From: an uncultured SAR86 cluster bacterium
Lineage (GTDB): Bacteria > Pseudomonadota > Gammaproteobacteria > Magnimaribacterales > AG-339-G14
Length of the DNA: 64,000 nucleotides
Reading direction: 5' to 3'
Assembly (NCBI GenBank): GCA_902561325.1
Contig: CACEOL010000002.1
Coordinates: 159,196 to 223,195, forward strand
Position numbers and translations under genes: made by a program. The notes below the pieces were generated by a model. That model saw nothing but the letters and a program-made list of their open reading frames with translations. It made no database searches and had not been told where the DNA came from. The number at the start of each line of letters is the position of its first letter. Within the stretch, counting starts at the first letter, position 1. This document shows, one piece after another, positions 63,959-64,000 of this stretch.

Positions 63959-64000
63959 TTATTCTTCAGATCTTACTTTTGCTTCGAATTCAGTATAGCC
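63959..64000 (-). CDS. Partial gene, C-terminal 13 codons only
   Basis: Read from the minus strand, GYTEFEAKVRSEE then TAA. The stop is next to the TTG start of the symporter gene. The fragment is too short for any assignment; the frame being open to the window edge is the only support. Confidence 0.4.
   Translation of the reverse strand, partial: GYTEFEAKVRSEE

Noticed and set aside
1..64000. CRISPR arrays, tRNA/rRNA genes, transposons, prophage
   Set aside because: I looked for repeats, cloverleaf-like sequences and transposase or integrase motifs and saw none. A covariance-model scan would be needed to exclude small RNAs.

Overview
The window is about 64 kb of AT-rich, very gene-dense bacterial chromosome. 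The gene families point to a marine gammaproteobacterium, and the small compact style resembles the SAR86 group. That placement is an inference from gene content, not from a phylogenetic marker. The supporting content is a Na+-translocating NADH:quinone reductase operon, LPS synthesis and Lol genes, long-form GAPDH, a Pseudomonas-like isocitrate lyase, fatty-acid oxidation enzymes with their ETF chain, and several haloalkane-dehalogenase-like hydrolases. I saw no rRNA, tRNA, CRISPR array, insertion sequence, phage gene or origin. Many neighbours overlap by 4 nt or are separated by fewer than 20 nt.

Layout. 1-3.9 kb: end of an unknown gene, an MFS transporter, a 2,4-dienoyl-CoA-reductase-like SDR and a coniferyl-type aldehyde dehydrogenase. 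3.9-10.9 kb: an envelope operon with one LolC/E-type permease, LolD, an in-frame MsbA-LpxK fusion, KdsB, MurB and a DUF1285 protein. 10.9-15.7 kb: two small proteins, then ETF-ubiquinone oxidoreductase (minus strand), EtfB, EtfA and NfuA. 15.7-20.9 kb: exonuclease I, CsiV-like protein and Mfd. 20.9-31.7 kb: two acyl-CoA dehydrogenases, long-form GAPDH, nqrABCDEF, apbE and nqrM. 31.7-39.9 kb: isocitrate lyase, purB and mnmA (minus), then icd, clpS, clpA and infA. The 3.9-31.7 kb and 31.7-39.9 kb blocks recall two conserved Pseudomonas neighbourhoods, but with hflD, ycaR and other members absent.

40-46.6 kb is the least explained part. A small lipoprotein gene is followed by a gene for a ~1000-residue exported protein, and the same pair then occurs again. 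The two large proteins are divergent paralogues with shared cysteine motifs and a shared C-terminal region, and I recognise no family. A strong terminator separates the two modules.

46.6-59.2 kb is accessory: a LinB-type haloalkane dehalogenase, a small membrane protein, an alpha-E/ATP-grasp/Anbu proteasome-like cluster, two exported proteins, and a minus-strand group of two HLD-I-like hydrolases, a nitronate monooxygenase-like protein, a GST-like protein and a membrane protein. A divergent TetR regulator stands at the head of this group with two matching operator-like palindromes in the shared intergenic region. 59.2-64 kb holds an oligopeptidase B-like peptidase, an L-2-hydroxyglutarate oxidase-like flavoprotein, an alanine/glycine:cation symporter and the last codons of one more gene.

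Functionally, much of the window links fatty-acid and amino-acid oxidation (acyl-CoA dehydrogenases, dienoyl-CoA reductase, ETF, ETF-QO) to the quinone pool and Na+ energetics (NQR, Na+-type symporter). The isocitrate branch point (icd and aceA) lies within 4 kb.
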